Of a stretch of 19,486 bases of DNA, positions 1-7,874 are shown in pieces. The first letter of the stretch is position 1; every line of letters starts with the position of its first letter. The stretch lies in contig JANXEP010000066.1 in NCBI GenBank assembly GCA_025057795.1, forward strand, positions 1 through 19,486. Direction: 5' to 3'. The translations under genes and the position numbers were made by a program. Source of the stretch: Candidatus Bathyarchaeota archaeon (GTDB lineage Archaea; Thermoproteota; Bathyarchaeia; Bathyarchaeales; UBA233). The notes below the pieces were generated by a model. That model was given only the letters and a program-made list of their open reading frames with translations. It did no database searches and had not been told where the DNA came from.

Positions 1-63
1 ACATCAAAGGAAGAACGGCAACCTGTAGAGACGGGCTTCGAATACAGCCGCGTACCTCCCTGA
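1..63 (+). other. possible 3' tail of a gene cut by the window edge
   Basis: Frame 1 is open from the first base and ends in TGA at 61-63, giving about 20 residues that finish in EYSRVPP. The residues read like a protein tail, and the style resembles C-terminal tails of archaeal TnpB-like transposases, but this is only an impression. A neighbouring frame stays open a little longer and ends at a TAG near 79-81, so a lesion near the end cannot be excluded. Too little is visible to name the gene. Confidence 0.2.
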
Positions 64-120
64 GGGGCGTGATGCTGTTTAGAAAGCGCAAATAGCATGC
101 GGGCAGGGTTCATTCTGAAA

Positions 121-195
121 CGGGCGGGGTGGGATTCGAACCCACGACCACAAGCTTAGGAGGCTTGCGCCCTATCCTTGCTAGGCTACCCGCCC
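121..195 (-). tRNA. tRNA-Arg (anticodon CCU)
   Basis: Read on the minus strand this folds as a complete 75-nt tRNA. The acceptor stem is GGGCGGG paired with CCCGCCC, with discriminator G. The D stem is GCCU/GGGC. The anticodon stem CAAGC/GCUUG closes the loop CUCCUAA, giving anticodon CCU for the arginine codon AGG. The T arm is GUGGG-UUCGAAU-CCCAC. CCA is not encoded (the bases beyond the discriminator read UUU), and there is no intron. A short AT-rich run on the upstream side (about 221-234) could hold the TATA box. The open frame that starts inside this gene on the plus strand is a by-product of the T-loop sequence. Confidence 0.95.
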
Positions 196-703
196 TCGCG
201 CCTCCTTTCAGAAAAGCCGCATTAAGAAATTTAGAGCTTTCGGAACGCCTGAAATGGCTTCCTCAAGGTTTGCTTATAGCCAGTTTCTGGCTTCAACATG
301 GTTTAGATTCTGCGCGGGTCAACTTTGTTTCATGTTTTCTCAAGTAAGCTTTTAGATGGTAGACTTGGCTGGTCCAACGTTAGATGTATTTGTAAATTCT
401 CGGCGCACGCCATCAAGCTCACTCTAGCGAAACTTTTGGGCAAATGTTCAGGCAAAAATTTAGTGAGTAAAACTTTAAAACCTCTTGTTTTGGGCGCAAA
501 GATTTTTTCGATTTTCTGCCGATTTCTTCGAGAAAATCGTAGTGGAATCCAGCGATTGGACAACTAGGGGACAAATCTCTTTATAACCCTTTCAGGTTTG
601 CTTTCATGAATCCTCCTTTAAGCTTCTCAGCAAATACTCAATAATACCCCGCCAAAGCTGTGTATGCATAAAAAGGGGGTTTATGGGTTAAGTTTTTGCC
701 TAG
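196..703. other. about 500 bases without a convincing gene
   Basis: Two overlapping open frames of about 80 codons lie on opposite strands at 325-567 and 330-563. Neither has a ribosome binding site, a family motif or protein-like composition. The only notable items are two tiny minus-strand frames: 604-669 (21 codons) and 581-607 (8 codons), which overlap by ATGA. The second has a near-perfect AAAGGAGG seven bases or so before its ATG. A TATA-like stretch (CTTTATAACC) lies around 579-588 on the plus strand. This may be the remains of a decayed gene downstream of the tautomerase. Confidence 0.4.
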
Positions 704-889
704 CTATATTTTGCTTCTCAGCACACCGCCCGTGGCAAAACGTGTTTTAGGAATCTCACTGAATTTTATCCAAACCACATCCCTTGGAACCCCGAAGATT
801 TCAACAACTGCATCCGTGATAGCCTTAGCCAGCTTCTCCAGTTGCTCCTCAGTTTTCCCATCCAAATAATGTACCTCAATGAAGGGCAA
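704..889 (-). CDS. 4-oxalocrotonate tautomerase-like small protein
   Basis: This 61-residue protein starts M-P-F-I-E-V-H. In the 4-oxalocrotonate tautomerase family the proline after the initiator Met becomes the N-terminal catalytic base once Met is removed, and the family length is about 60-70 residues, as here. The segment EEQLEKLAKAITDAVVEIFG fits the first helix, and VWIKFSEIP the following strand. The family interconverts keto and enol forms of small 2-oxo acids; the substrate here is unknown, and members act as hexamers or similar assemblies. The start is TTG at 889-887, chosen because GAGGAGGG sits 8 bases upstream and because it puts Pro second. A TATA-like run (minus-strand GTTAAAAGGTTTTA, about 928-942) lies a suitable distance upstream. 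It appears to be a single-gene unit. Confidence 0.85.
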   Translation of the reverse strand: MPFIEVHYLDGKTEEQLEKLAKAITDAVVEIFGVPRDVVWIKFSEIPKTRFATGGVLRSKI

Positions 890-925
890 ACTAGAACCCT
901 CCTCAAACAGATATTAGGGCACATC

Positions 926-942
926 GGATAAAACCTTTTAAC
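926..942 (-). promoter_or_regulatory. TATA-like box of the tautomerase gene
   Basis: The minus-strand sequence GTTAAAAGGTTTTATCC is AT-rich and lies about 40-50 bases ahead of the TTG start. That leaves room for a leader of about 20 bases carrying the GAGGAGGG site. The placement is archaeal in style; no transcript evidence is visible. Confidence 0.35.
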
Positions 943-1068
943 ACAACAAGCGCGTTGAAGGAAGGAGGGACGGGGCTAAACCGCACAAAAACTCTTATCC
1001 ATAAGAATAGGAAACAAATAACAAAAAACTTAAACTATGATGAAATGATTCAAAATAATTGCTCAAGC

Positions 1069-1189
1069 GCGGGGGTACCCGAGCCAGGTCTAAATAGGCT
1101 TTGGGAGCCAGACAAGCCTAAGACAAGGGGGAGGACTTAAGATCCTCTGGCGTAGGCCTCCGTGGGTTCGAATCCCACCCCCCGCACCA
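1069..1189 (+). tRNA. tRNA-Leu (anticodon UAA) with a D-loop intron
   Basis: The acceptor stem GCGGGGG pairs with CCCCCGC, followed by discriminator A and an encoded CCA (1187-1189). The anticodon stem GAGGA/UCCUC (1131-1135, 1143-1147) closes the loop CUUAAGA, so the anticodon is UAA at 1138-1140. A long variable arm (GGC-GUAG-GCC) and T arm GUGGG-UUCGAAU-CCCAC are those of a class II tRNA-Leu. The D region is too long by 33 bases. Removing 1094-1126 restores the usual CCCG-AGCCAGGUC-UAA-GGGG layout, whose length matches archaeal tRNA-Leu. The gene therefore needs splicing outside the usual anticodon-loop site. The encoded CCA end may also have served as an integration target for the region to the right. 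Confidence 0.93.
1094..1126 (+). other. 33-nt noncanonical tRNA intron in the D loop
   Basis: The inserted segment folds on itself: UAGGCUU (1095-1101) pairs with AAGCCUA (1115-1121), and GUCU (1088-1091) just before it pairs with AGAC (1121-1124 region) just after it. This leaves AAA as the 5' bulge and AAG as the 3' bulge. Cutting after the second base of each bulge gives exactly this intron and restores a normal D arm. That is the geometry recognised by the archaeal splicing endonuclease (bulge-helix-bulge), although the outer helix is weak, so the motif is of the relaxed type. The exact ends could move by a base or two. Confidence 0.75.
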
Positions 1190-1373
1190 TTTCTGGGTCA
1201 TCGAAATCGCTTAAATTTCGCATATTTTGAGCGTAGAACAGCAAAAAATCGACTACAAATTGACAGTGGCTTTTGATTTCACTTAAGCGTTTAAAACTGT
1301 CATTTGGGTTTAAGTTAGTAATTCTTATAACTTTCTAAAATTGAATTGCAAGATAATACAGGTGAGGACAACT
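1190..1373. other. AT-rich spacer after tRNA-Leu, no gene seen
   Basis: No open frame with coding character is visible between the tRNA CCA end and the next gene. The last part holds CTTATAAC (about 1324-1331), a possible TATA box, followed by the GGTGAGG ribosome binding site at 1361-1367. If the island idea is right, this is the left junction of the inserted DNA. Confidence 0.4.
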
Positions 1374-2656
1374 TTGGCACAAAAGCATTTCCTTATCTCC
1401 TACCTAGATGCGCTGGAACGTGACCCAACGAAAGATTTTTGTTAGTCATGTATGTAAAACATATGTACCTTGAGTTTTTCAAGAACCAGAATAACGAGAC
1501 AAAATGGGAAGATATAGAATACGTCTATGCAACGCTTATTGAATTCTCAGAAAGAATGTCGGAGGATAAGAATTTCATTTTTCAAAGGGACTTTTTGTCT
1601 GAAGCGATAAAAATTGCGAAATTCTTAAAACTCAAGGACGATGAAAAACAATTACATGAAAAACTTTTACAGAGTTGGATTAATGAGGCACAAGAGAAGG
1701 GAAAAGCAAGCAAATTGGTCAAATATTTTATTCTTCAACAAGCATTAGATTACAGCGTTAAGATAGGTTATGGTTATAGGGAAATGACTCAGCAACTTAA
1801 GAAAGAGTTAGCTGGAATTGATTTTTCGGATGAGCTAATAGAGATAACCATACCAGAGCAAGAAAGGGAACAACTCGAAAAAATCGTTAAAGAACATTAC
1901 GAAATGCTAGGAGAGAGAATTCGGGAATACATTAATAGAATAGGTAATCTTCCTTCAACGCAGATACTTTTGAATATATGCATGAATGGATCGATAATTC
2001 GCATCAATTTAGAAGAAACAAAGGAATTTGTACAAAAGTTGATGAGAGAGCATCCCTTGCAAAATATTTTTAGCATTATTTTACTCGCCAGCGAGAAAAC
2101 CGTTCGCTTAGAATTTATTGAAGATAAAGAGAAATTTCAACTAAATCAGCAACTAAACTTTGGAGTGCTTGAAACAATTTGGATAGTAACCCAAATTTTT
2201 AGAGAGCTACAATACAGAAACATTTTAACTTTATCTTCTGTTGCTGATTTTCTTTCACGATGTAATTTAAGCAAAAATAGCTTTGAATTGATTCTGCATG
2301 GAGCAAAACATCATTTTCAAGGCGATTACGTAGCTTCCGTTTCAATCTTAACACCATTAATCGAAAGCATATTATTTGATTATTTACGTGCAGTAGGGGC
2401 AGATGTTTCAAGCTATGAAAGCAAAATTATTGAGCAGAGAGAACTTGGCGGGCTTCTAAATCTAAGGGAAGTTAAAGATAACTTTGGCGAGAATTTTCAA
2501 TGCTTCTTAAAGCTACTTTTGGTTGAAGCCGATTCTATTAACTTCAGGAACAGGTTTGCTCATGGAAATGTAGCCATAGAAGAGTTTAATGAAAGTACCT
2601 CTTCTGTCACTCTCTTCATAATTTTGAAAATTTGTGCAAAACTTTTAATTAAATAA
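1374..2656 (+). CDS. HEPN-like / DUF4209-type protein, frameshifted near its start
   Basis: The intact frame runs 1439-2656 (405 residues from a TTG). It is mostly helical and has no membrane segment or signal peptide. Near the C-terminus (residues 370-376) is R-N-R-F-A-H-G, which fits the R-N-x3-H motif of HEPN-type ribonucleases and the RNxxAHG signature of DUF4209 proteins. The preceding SVSILTPLIESILFDYLR and GGLLNL parts also fit that family. Such proteins often sit in defence or mobile regions; RNA cleavage here is inference. The true start is probably TTG at 1374, six bases after GGTGAGG. That frame reads 22 sensible codons (QKHFLISYLDALERDPTKDF) and then hits TAG at 1443. One extra T in the T run at 1436-1440 would join it to the main frame. 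Base composition is clearly more AT-rich than carAB or pyrG. Confidence 0.65.
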
Positions 2657-2721
2657 TAAGCTGAATCGCAAAGTAACATGTTATCAAATAAATATCGTTT
2701 TTGCTTGTTTTACCCATAAAA

Positions 2722-3191
2722 ATGAAAAGCCATGCGGAACAGCTACAAGATTTTATACAAGAATTATTTGAAAACAGTCAGCCGATACCTCACCCTCAAA
2801 CAAAAAATAAACTAGCTCGACTTCAAAAGCCCGACTGCCTACGAAAACGAAACACTGATATGGGCATCATCAAACCCGGCCGACATAGCCGCAAAATGGG
2901 CAAAACTAAAGACGCAGTCCTAAGAAAATCGAAATAACTGGATTATAAAAGTAGTCAGCCAAAAAGCATAAGGCTTGACTACTACTTCCGAACTGATAAT
3001 GCCGAAAGACCCCCAAGCGTAGAAGAAGCCCTAAATAAAGCAGAAATCGCAAGACTACGCACAATAATAACAGCCGTAAAAACCTACAAGGAGCTTCTCG
3101 CAGACTAAATAAACTACCGCCAAATAGAAGCCAAACCCTAGAAATGGAACAAAAATATACCGAACTGACATTAAAGACAAAGCAAAAATAA
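2722..3191 (+). pseudogene. broken gene of unknown function, several frameshifts and a stop
   Basis: Protein-like sequence moves through several frames. Frame 1 from ATG 2722 reads KSHAEQLQDFIQELFENSQP. From about 2819 the coding character passes to frame 2 (SPTAYENETLIWASSNPADI), which meets TAA at 2921-2923 and continues as NRNNWIIKVVSQK to a TAA at 2969. From about 2965 it returns to frame 1 (RLDYYFRTDNAERPPSVEEA) and stops at 3106-3108. A last stretch in frame 3 (TLEMEQKYTELTLKTKQK) ends at 3189-3191. Together these would make a charged, soluble protein of about 150-160 residues. I do not recognise the family. At least four lesions mean it cannot be a working gene, unlike the single-lesion genes elsewhere in the window. 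There is no ribosome binding site before 2722. Confidence 0.6.
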
Positions 3192-3261
3192 AACCAAAAA
3201 CAATGGAAAACTAGACAAACATTCATAAACTTTATAAGAAAAGAAGTATCCTTATCTGTTG

Positions 3262-3287
3262 ACGCATCCTAAGTCCAAAGGATGCGT
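3262..3287. repeat. strong inverted repeat (9-bp stem, 8-base loop)
   Basis: ACGCATCCT at 3262-3270 is the exact reverse complement of AGGATGCGT at 3279-3287, with loop AAGTCCAA. A further G-T pair is possible outside. It sits between the end of the broken plus-strand gene and the stop of the minus-strand gene at 3311, so it could act as a transcription end for either. It has no T run on either strand, so it could equally be a mobile-element end. GCGC-AAT-GCGC follows at 3293-3303. Confidence 0.6.
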
Positions 3288-3310
3288 TCCTTGCGCAATG
3301 CGCCTTACTT

Positions 3311-4379
3311 TTAATTTTTCCTACCAAGCAAATCCTCAGCTTTCAAAATTTTTGGCGTTGCATAACCCATTTTCCGCAACATCTCAACATATTCCTCATC
3401 AACCTCCGACCAAACGACAAGAAAATCCTTCGCCGCATCCCAGAAAAGCATATCCTCATCAAAAGCAAGATTCTTCATCGAACCCTTCAGCTCAAAAGCC
3501 CTATTCGCCGTAGCATTATAAACAGGACTCCACTCAAAACTCTTCTTCACAGTCCCCCTTGGTCTTCCGGGATCCCAAACATGAAAGAATATAGGATGCT
3601 TCAAAAACGGAGAAACATCCATATCTATTGCTACATCAGGAACAGAAGGCTTAATTTTGGAACCCCCTATCCCCAAGATTATGAAAGCGCAATTTCCTTT
3701 TACCACTAAAAGATGGACACAAATCCCTTAAAGGTTGAAGCAAAGACCGTCCATCCACTGTCCCGCGCTGAAAAATATCCACAAGTTTAAGCGCCAAATC
3801 AGCCACAGAAATTAGCGCATTACACTCGCCACCGCTAAAGAATATTCGCTTCTCTACATCACTTCTGCTTACAAGCTCCCTCCAAGCCGGAGTAACTTTC
3901 CCCTCAAAATGGTCAATATCTAAAAACAAAGGCTCCTCGACATCACTATAAGTCTTAACATACCACCACGCACAAACATGAGGAAAAGCATTCTTAACAT
4001 ACTCCAAATAAGTAAGCGGCTCAAGACGCTGAAGCCTCGTTCTGCCAAACATAGAAATGTATTGCCGAGCATAATAAGCACAGTAAACATCCAAATGCTC
4101 AATACAATCCTCCAACCCATCAATCAACTTAGCAATAATATCCGTCGTCTTTTCCTTCACTTGCTTCAAAAGATGCGCCGCCTTGTAAACCTTCTTCTTT
4201 CTTGAAACGCCAACAGAATCAAAAACCTCCTGAAGACACTTATCATATCTATAACGAAACAAATTCTCATCAGAAGTCGTAACCGAAACCCCAACCAAAG
4301 CCTTAAAAGACTTCCCCTTTTCACCAACAAGCGAAACACTCTCCCTTTTCAAAAGCATAGAATCAATACCAACATGCAT
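3311..4379 (-). pseudogene. unknown protein, possibly RNase H-like/DUF3800-like, split by a frameshift
   Basis: Two minus-strand frames, 4400/4379-3651 and 3706-3311, make one protein of about 355 residues if one A is removed from the AAAA run at 3701-3698. The joined text then reads CPSFSGK followed by GNCAFIILGIGG. ATG at 4379 is preferred, since it has TTTAAGG just ahead; a TTG at 4400 has no site. The N-terminus MHVGIDSMLL, the later PLFLDIDHFEG and ECNALISVADLALKLVD suggest an RNase H-like fold of the DUF3800 kind (early Asp, central Asp, late ADL motif). The match is loose and the first motif lacks the usual D-E-S-G. The C-terminal part (LVVWSEVDEEYVEMLRKMGY) is a charged helical tail. 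A TATA-like TATTTTATAAC lies at 4445-4455. It is convergent with the broken gene at 2722-3191. Confidence 0.5.
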
Positions 4380-4400
4380 CCTTAAACCACATCCACACAA

Positions 4401-4612
4401 TGCACAAAGCTTTACACATATTTCCTGTTATTTTTGTTATAAATGTTATAAAATATTCGCCATTCTAAACGGCAATAATAAGAGGGATAAACAAAGCAGC
4501 CTTGATTTTCTCCAGTTTTAAGCAGGTTCAAATCTCACCCTTGCACCAACTTACTGAGCAGATTAAGACGGCTGATTGTTTAAACTTTATAAACGATTAG
4601 TTGAATTGACGG
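4401..4612. other. intergenic region with a promoter-like run and a tRNA relic
   Basis: The left half is very AT-rich and carries TTATAAA-type boxes that suit the minus-strand gene ending at 3311. The right half has a decayed tRNA 3' end (4522-4548), then GTTTAAACTTTATAAACG (4578-4595), a short AT-rich inverted repeat before the carB stop. No coding frame is seen. Confidence 0.45.
4522..4548 (+). repeat. decayed tRNA 3'-end fragment with CCA (possible att remnant)
   Basis: The segment contains GGTTCAAAT, like a T loop, followed by CTCACCCTTGCACCA, like a T-stem/acceptor end with discriminator and CCA. Only part of the T stem can pair and the acceptor strand is one base short, so it is not a functional tRNA. 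It resembles the 3' end of tRNA-Leu at 1162-1189 with a few changes and a one-base gap. Elements that integrate into tRNA genes leave such a copy at the far end. Confidence 0.45.
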
Positions 4613-7600
4613 TTATATTTGCAGCCTGGGCAGAAGATGCGTGTTCTTTTTCAGTACTGAGCTATGGTATTCTTGTAGGGATTTTATGGTGAAATTGCTT
4701 TCGAGGATTCGCTCTAAAGCCTTAACAGCCGCCTGTGCTGCTGCAACCGTGGTTATGTACGGGACTTTGTATTCTGCGGCTGCCCTTCGAATTGGGAATT
4801 CGTCGTCTTTGGGTCCTTTTCCCTTTGGGACGTTTATTATTAGGCTTATTTTGCCGGATTTGATGTAATCGACTATGTGGGGTCTTCCCTCGCTGATTTT
4901 TGGGATTACTCCCGTTTCTATGCCCATCATGAGCAGGGTTTCAGCCGTGCCTCGGGTTGCTAAAATCTTGAAGCCAAGCTCAGATAGTCTTCTAGCAACG
5001 GGGACTATGCGTAGTTTCTCCTCGTCTCTGACGCTTATGAACACGTTTCCCTTTGTTGGTAGAAGGGTTTCAGCAGCCAACTCCGCCTTATAGTATGCCA
5101 TTCCGAAATCGTGGTCTATACCCATAACCTCGCCTGTTGACTTCATTTCAGGGCCGAGAACCACGTCGACGCCGGGGAGTTTAGCGAATGGGAACACTGC
5201 CTCTTTAACAGCTAAATGGTCGATTTTCACGCTTTCAAATGTTAGGCCTAATTCCCTAAGCTTGCGTCCCACAATAACCTTAGCTGCTATTTTTGCCAGC
5301 GGAACTCCTGTTGCCTTGCTTACGAAGGGAACAGTTCTTGAAGCTCGCGGGTTAACTTCTAACACGTAAACTTTTCCATTTTTTACAGCGAACTGAATGT
5401 TGATTAACCCGACAACTTGAAGCTCCTTAGCCAGCCTACGCGTATAATCAATCATTGTTCTAACTACATCATCGCTGAGGCTGAAGGGCGGCAAAACGCA
5501 TGCTGCGTCTCCAGAGTGCACCCCCGCCTGCTCAATGTGTTCCATAACGCCGCCTATGTAGACAGCTTCGCCGTCGCAGACAGCGTCAATCTCAGTTTCA
5601 ATAGCGTCTTCTAAAAACTTGTCTATTAAAACGGGATGCTCAGGCGAAACCTCTATTGCCTCATTCATGAACTTGACAAGGGTTTCCTCGTCGTAGATTA
5701 TGTCCATAGCCCTTCCGCCTAGAACATAGGATGGGCGAATAAGCACGGGATAGCCTAATCTTTTTGCAACTTCTTTTGCTACTTCAACGCTCATGGCTGT
5801 TCCGTTTGGAGGCTGGTGTATTCCCAGCTTATCCACAATCTCGGCAAACCTCTTCCTGTCCTCAGCTTTGTCTATGCTGTCGGGAGATGTGCCGAGGATT
5901 TTGACGCCTTGCTTTTCCAAGGGAATGGCTAAGTTTAACGGAGTTTGGCCTCCGAACTGAACTATGACCCCTTCTGGTTTTTCACGATCAATAATGTTCA
6001 TTACGTCCTCAAACGTTAAGGGTTCAAAATACAGTTTGTCTGAAGTGTCGAAGTCTGTGCTTACGGTTTCAGGGTTACAGTTCACCATTACAGTTTCATA
6101 GCCCTCTTCCTTCAGCGCCTTTACCGCGTGGACGCAGCAATAGTCGAACTCTATTCCCTGCCCGATTCTGTTAGGCCCAGAACCGAGGATAACTATCTTC
6201 TTTTTCCTGCTTTCTTTCACTTCGTCTTCATCTTCATAGCTGGAATAGTAGTATGGTGTTTCCGCTTCGAATTCGGCGGCACACGTGTCAACCATCTTGT
6301 ATGTTGGGATTATCCCAAGCTTCTTACGCAACCGTCTAACTGTAAGCTCGTCGATTTTCAACAGGTAGGCTATCTGCCTATCGGAAAAGCCTAACCTCTT
6401 TGCCTTCAGCAGAACCTCCCTCGGGATGGTTTCAACAGTATACTTTGCAATTTCCTCCTCCATTTGAACTATGTTTCTGATCTTGTAGAGGAACCACCTG
6501 TCAATCTTCGTCAGTTCATATATCTCATCTATGCTCATGCCGTTTTTGATGGCTTGTCTTAAGTAGAAGACCCGCTTGTGCGTTGGGATCCTTAAATAGT
6601 CCCTTAAAGCTTTAACGTCTGGGACTGGCTCATCTTTGCCGTCAGCGCCTAGCCCATACCGGCCCATTTCCAGCGAGCGTATGGCTTTCTGCAGCGCCTC
6701 CTCGAATGTTCGTCCAATGGCCATAACCTCGCCGACGGATTTCATCTGCGTCGTTAAGGTTTTGTCCGCTTCGGGAAACTTGTCGAAAGGCCATCTTGGA
6801 ACCTTTACCACAACATAGTCGATTGTAGGCTCAAAGGAGGCGGGAGTTTTCTTTGTTATGTCGTTTGGTATCTCATCCAGCGTTAACCCCACAGCCAGTT
6901 TCGCCGCAATTTTTGCTATGGGGAAGCCCGTTGCCTTCGAAGCCAAAGCAGAGCTTCTGGAAACCCTCGGGTTTATTTCTATGGCCACAAACCGCCCATT
7001 TTCTGGGTGTACTGCAAACTGTATGTTAGACCCGCCTGTCTCGACGCCTATCGCCCTTATGATTTTGATAGCAGCGTCTCTTAGAACCTGATATTCCTTG
7101 TCTGTGAGGGTTTGGGCTGGAGCCACCGTGATGCTGTCGCCCGTGTGGATGCCCATGGGATCCATGTTCTCGATGGTGCATATGATTACAACGTTGTCAG
7201 CGGAATCCCGCATAACTTCAAGCTCGTACTCTTTCCAGCCTATCACCGACTCCTCAATTAAAACTTGACCTATACGGCTGTACGCCAGCCCCCTAGAGAC
7301 TATCTGGATGAGTTCCTCCTTATTGTAGGCTATGCCTCCGCCCGTGCCTCCAAGGGTGAAGGCAGGCCGGATTATGGCGGGATAGCCTATATCCTCAACT
7401 ATTTTTAACGCTTCTTCAACAGAGTAGGCTGGAGCACTTTTTGGCACGGGGATGCCTATTTTTTCCATAGTCTCCTTAAAAAGCAGCCTGTCTTCGCCCT
7501 TCTTAATAGCGTCAAGCTTTGCGCCGATAAGCTCAACACCATATTTGTCAAGAATTCCCCTTTCGGCTAGTTCTGCGCCTAGGTTTAACCCTGTTTGCCC

Positions 7601-7873
7601 TCCAAGGGTTGGAAGCAACGCGTCAGGCCGCTCCCTCTTAATGATTTCTGTGAGCACCTCAACCGTTAATGGTTCAATGTAAACCCTGTCGGCCATCTCT
7701 GGATCGGTCATTATCGTTGCAGGGTTAGAGTTCACCAGCACTACTTCGTAGCCTTCTTCCCTCAGCGCCTTACATGCTTGGCTGCCAGAATAGTCAAACT
7801 CGCATGCCTGCCCAATCACTATTGGGCCAGACCCGATGATTAAGATCTTCCGAATATCTTTCCTTTTAGGCAT
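4613..7873 (-). CDS. carB: carbamoyl phosphate synthase large subunit
   Basis: This 1086-residue protein makes carbamoyl phosphate from bicarbonate, ammonia and two ATP, feeding pyrimidine and arginine synthesis. It shows the duplicated plan. The first ATP-grasp half starts with [17 protein letters not shown] (about residue 14) and has GGQTGLN and [20 protein letters not shown] helical linker (about 400-555) follows. The second half starts [16 protein letters not shown] (about residue 562) and has [17 protein letters not shown] and [19 protein letters not shown]. The C-terminal regulatory methylglyoxal synthase-like domain begins near residue 942 and contains [10 protein letters not shown]. 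Length is normal for the full, unsplit enzyme. ATG 7873 lies one base after the carA stop, so the two are surely co-transcribed and probably translationally coupled, giving equal amounts of both subunits. No lesion is seen. Confidence 0.98.
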   Translation of the reverse strand: MPKRKDIRKILIIGSGPIVIGQACEFDYSGSQACKALREEGYEVVLVNSNPATIMTDPEMADRVYIEPLTVEVLTEIIKRERPDALLPTLGGQTGLNLGAELAERGILDKYGVELIGAKLDAIKKGEDRLLFKETMEKIGIPVPKSAPAYSVEEALKIVEDIGYPAIIRPAFTLGGTGGGIAYNKEELIQIVSRGLAYSRIGQVLIEESVIGWKEYELEVMRDSADNVVIICTIENMDPMGIHTGDSITVAPAQTLTDKEYQVLRDAAIKIIRAIGVETGGSNIQFAVHPENGRFVAIEINPRVSRSSALASKATGFPIAKIAAKLAVGLTLDEIPNDITKKTPASFEPTIDYVVVKVPRWPFDKFPEADKTLTTQMKSVGEVMAIGRTFEEALQKAIRSLEMGRYGLGADGKDEPVPDVKALRDYLRIPTHKRVFYLRQAIKNGMSIDEIYELTKIDRWFLYKIRNIVQMEEEIAKYTVETIPREVLLKAKRLGFSDRQIAYLLKIDELTVRRLRKKLGIIPTYKMVDTCAAEFEAETPYYYSSYEDEDEVKESRKKKIVILGSGPNRIGQGIEFDYCCVHAVKALKEEGYETVMVNCNPETVSTDFDTSDKLYFEPLTFEDVMNIIDREKPEGVIVQFGGQTPLNLAIPLEKQGVKILGTSPDSIDKAEDRKRFAEIVDKLGIHQPPNGTAMSVEVAKEVAKRLGYPVLIRPSYVLGGRAMDIIYDEETLVKFMNEAIEVSPEHPVLIDKFLEDAIETEIDAVCDGEAVYIGGVMEHIEQAGVHSGDAACVLPPFSLSDDVVRTMIDYTRRLAKELQVVGLINIQFAVKNGKVYVLEVNPRASRTVPFVSKATGVPLAKIAAKVIVGRKLRELGLTFESVKIDHLAVKEAVFPFAKLPGVDVVLGPEMKSTGEVMGIDHDFGMAYYKAELAAETLLPTKGNVFISVRDEEKLRIVPVARRLSELGFKILATRGTAETLLMMGIETGVIPKISEGRPHIVDYIKSGKISLIINVPKGKGPKDDEFPIRRAAAEYKVPYITTVAAAQAAVKALERILESNFTIKSLQEYHSSVLKKNTHLLPRLQI

Positions 7874-7874
7874 G

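Noticed and set aside
129..347. 72-codon plus-strand frame
   Set aside because: It starts inside the tRNA-Arg gene and its first residues are the antisense of the T arm; it has no ribosome binding site.
325..567. Two opposed frames of about 80 codons at 325-567 (+) and 330-563 (-)
   Set aside because: They mirror each other; neither has a start signal, motif or convincing composition.
1088..1126. Reading tRNA-Leu as a tRNA pseudogene because of its long D region
   Set aside because: All stems, the variable arm, the anticodon loop and CCA are intact, and the insert has a splice-type fold, so an intron explains it.
955..1140. 61-codon frame on the plus strand
   Set aside because: Its second half is the tRNA-Leu gene and its intron, ending in the anticodon; not a protein gene.
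2906..3226. 106-residue Phe/Leu/Cys-rich minus-strand frame
   Set aside because: It is the complement of the A-rich broken gene; its hydrophobic look comes from T-rich codons, and there is no ribosome binding site.
6128..7682. Several plus-strand frames of 60-90 codons within the carB region
   Set aside because: They are antisense shadows of a complete, strongly conserved carB.
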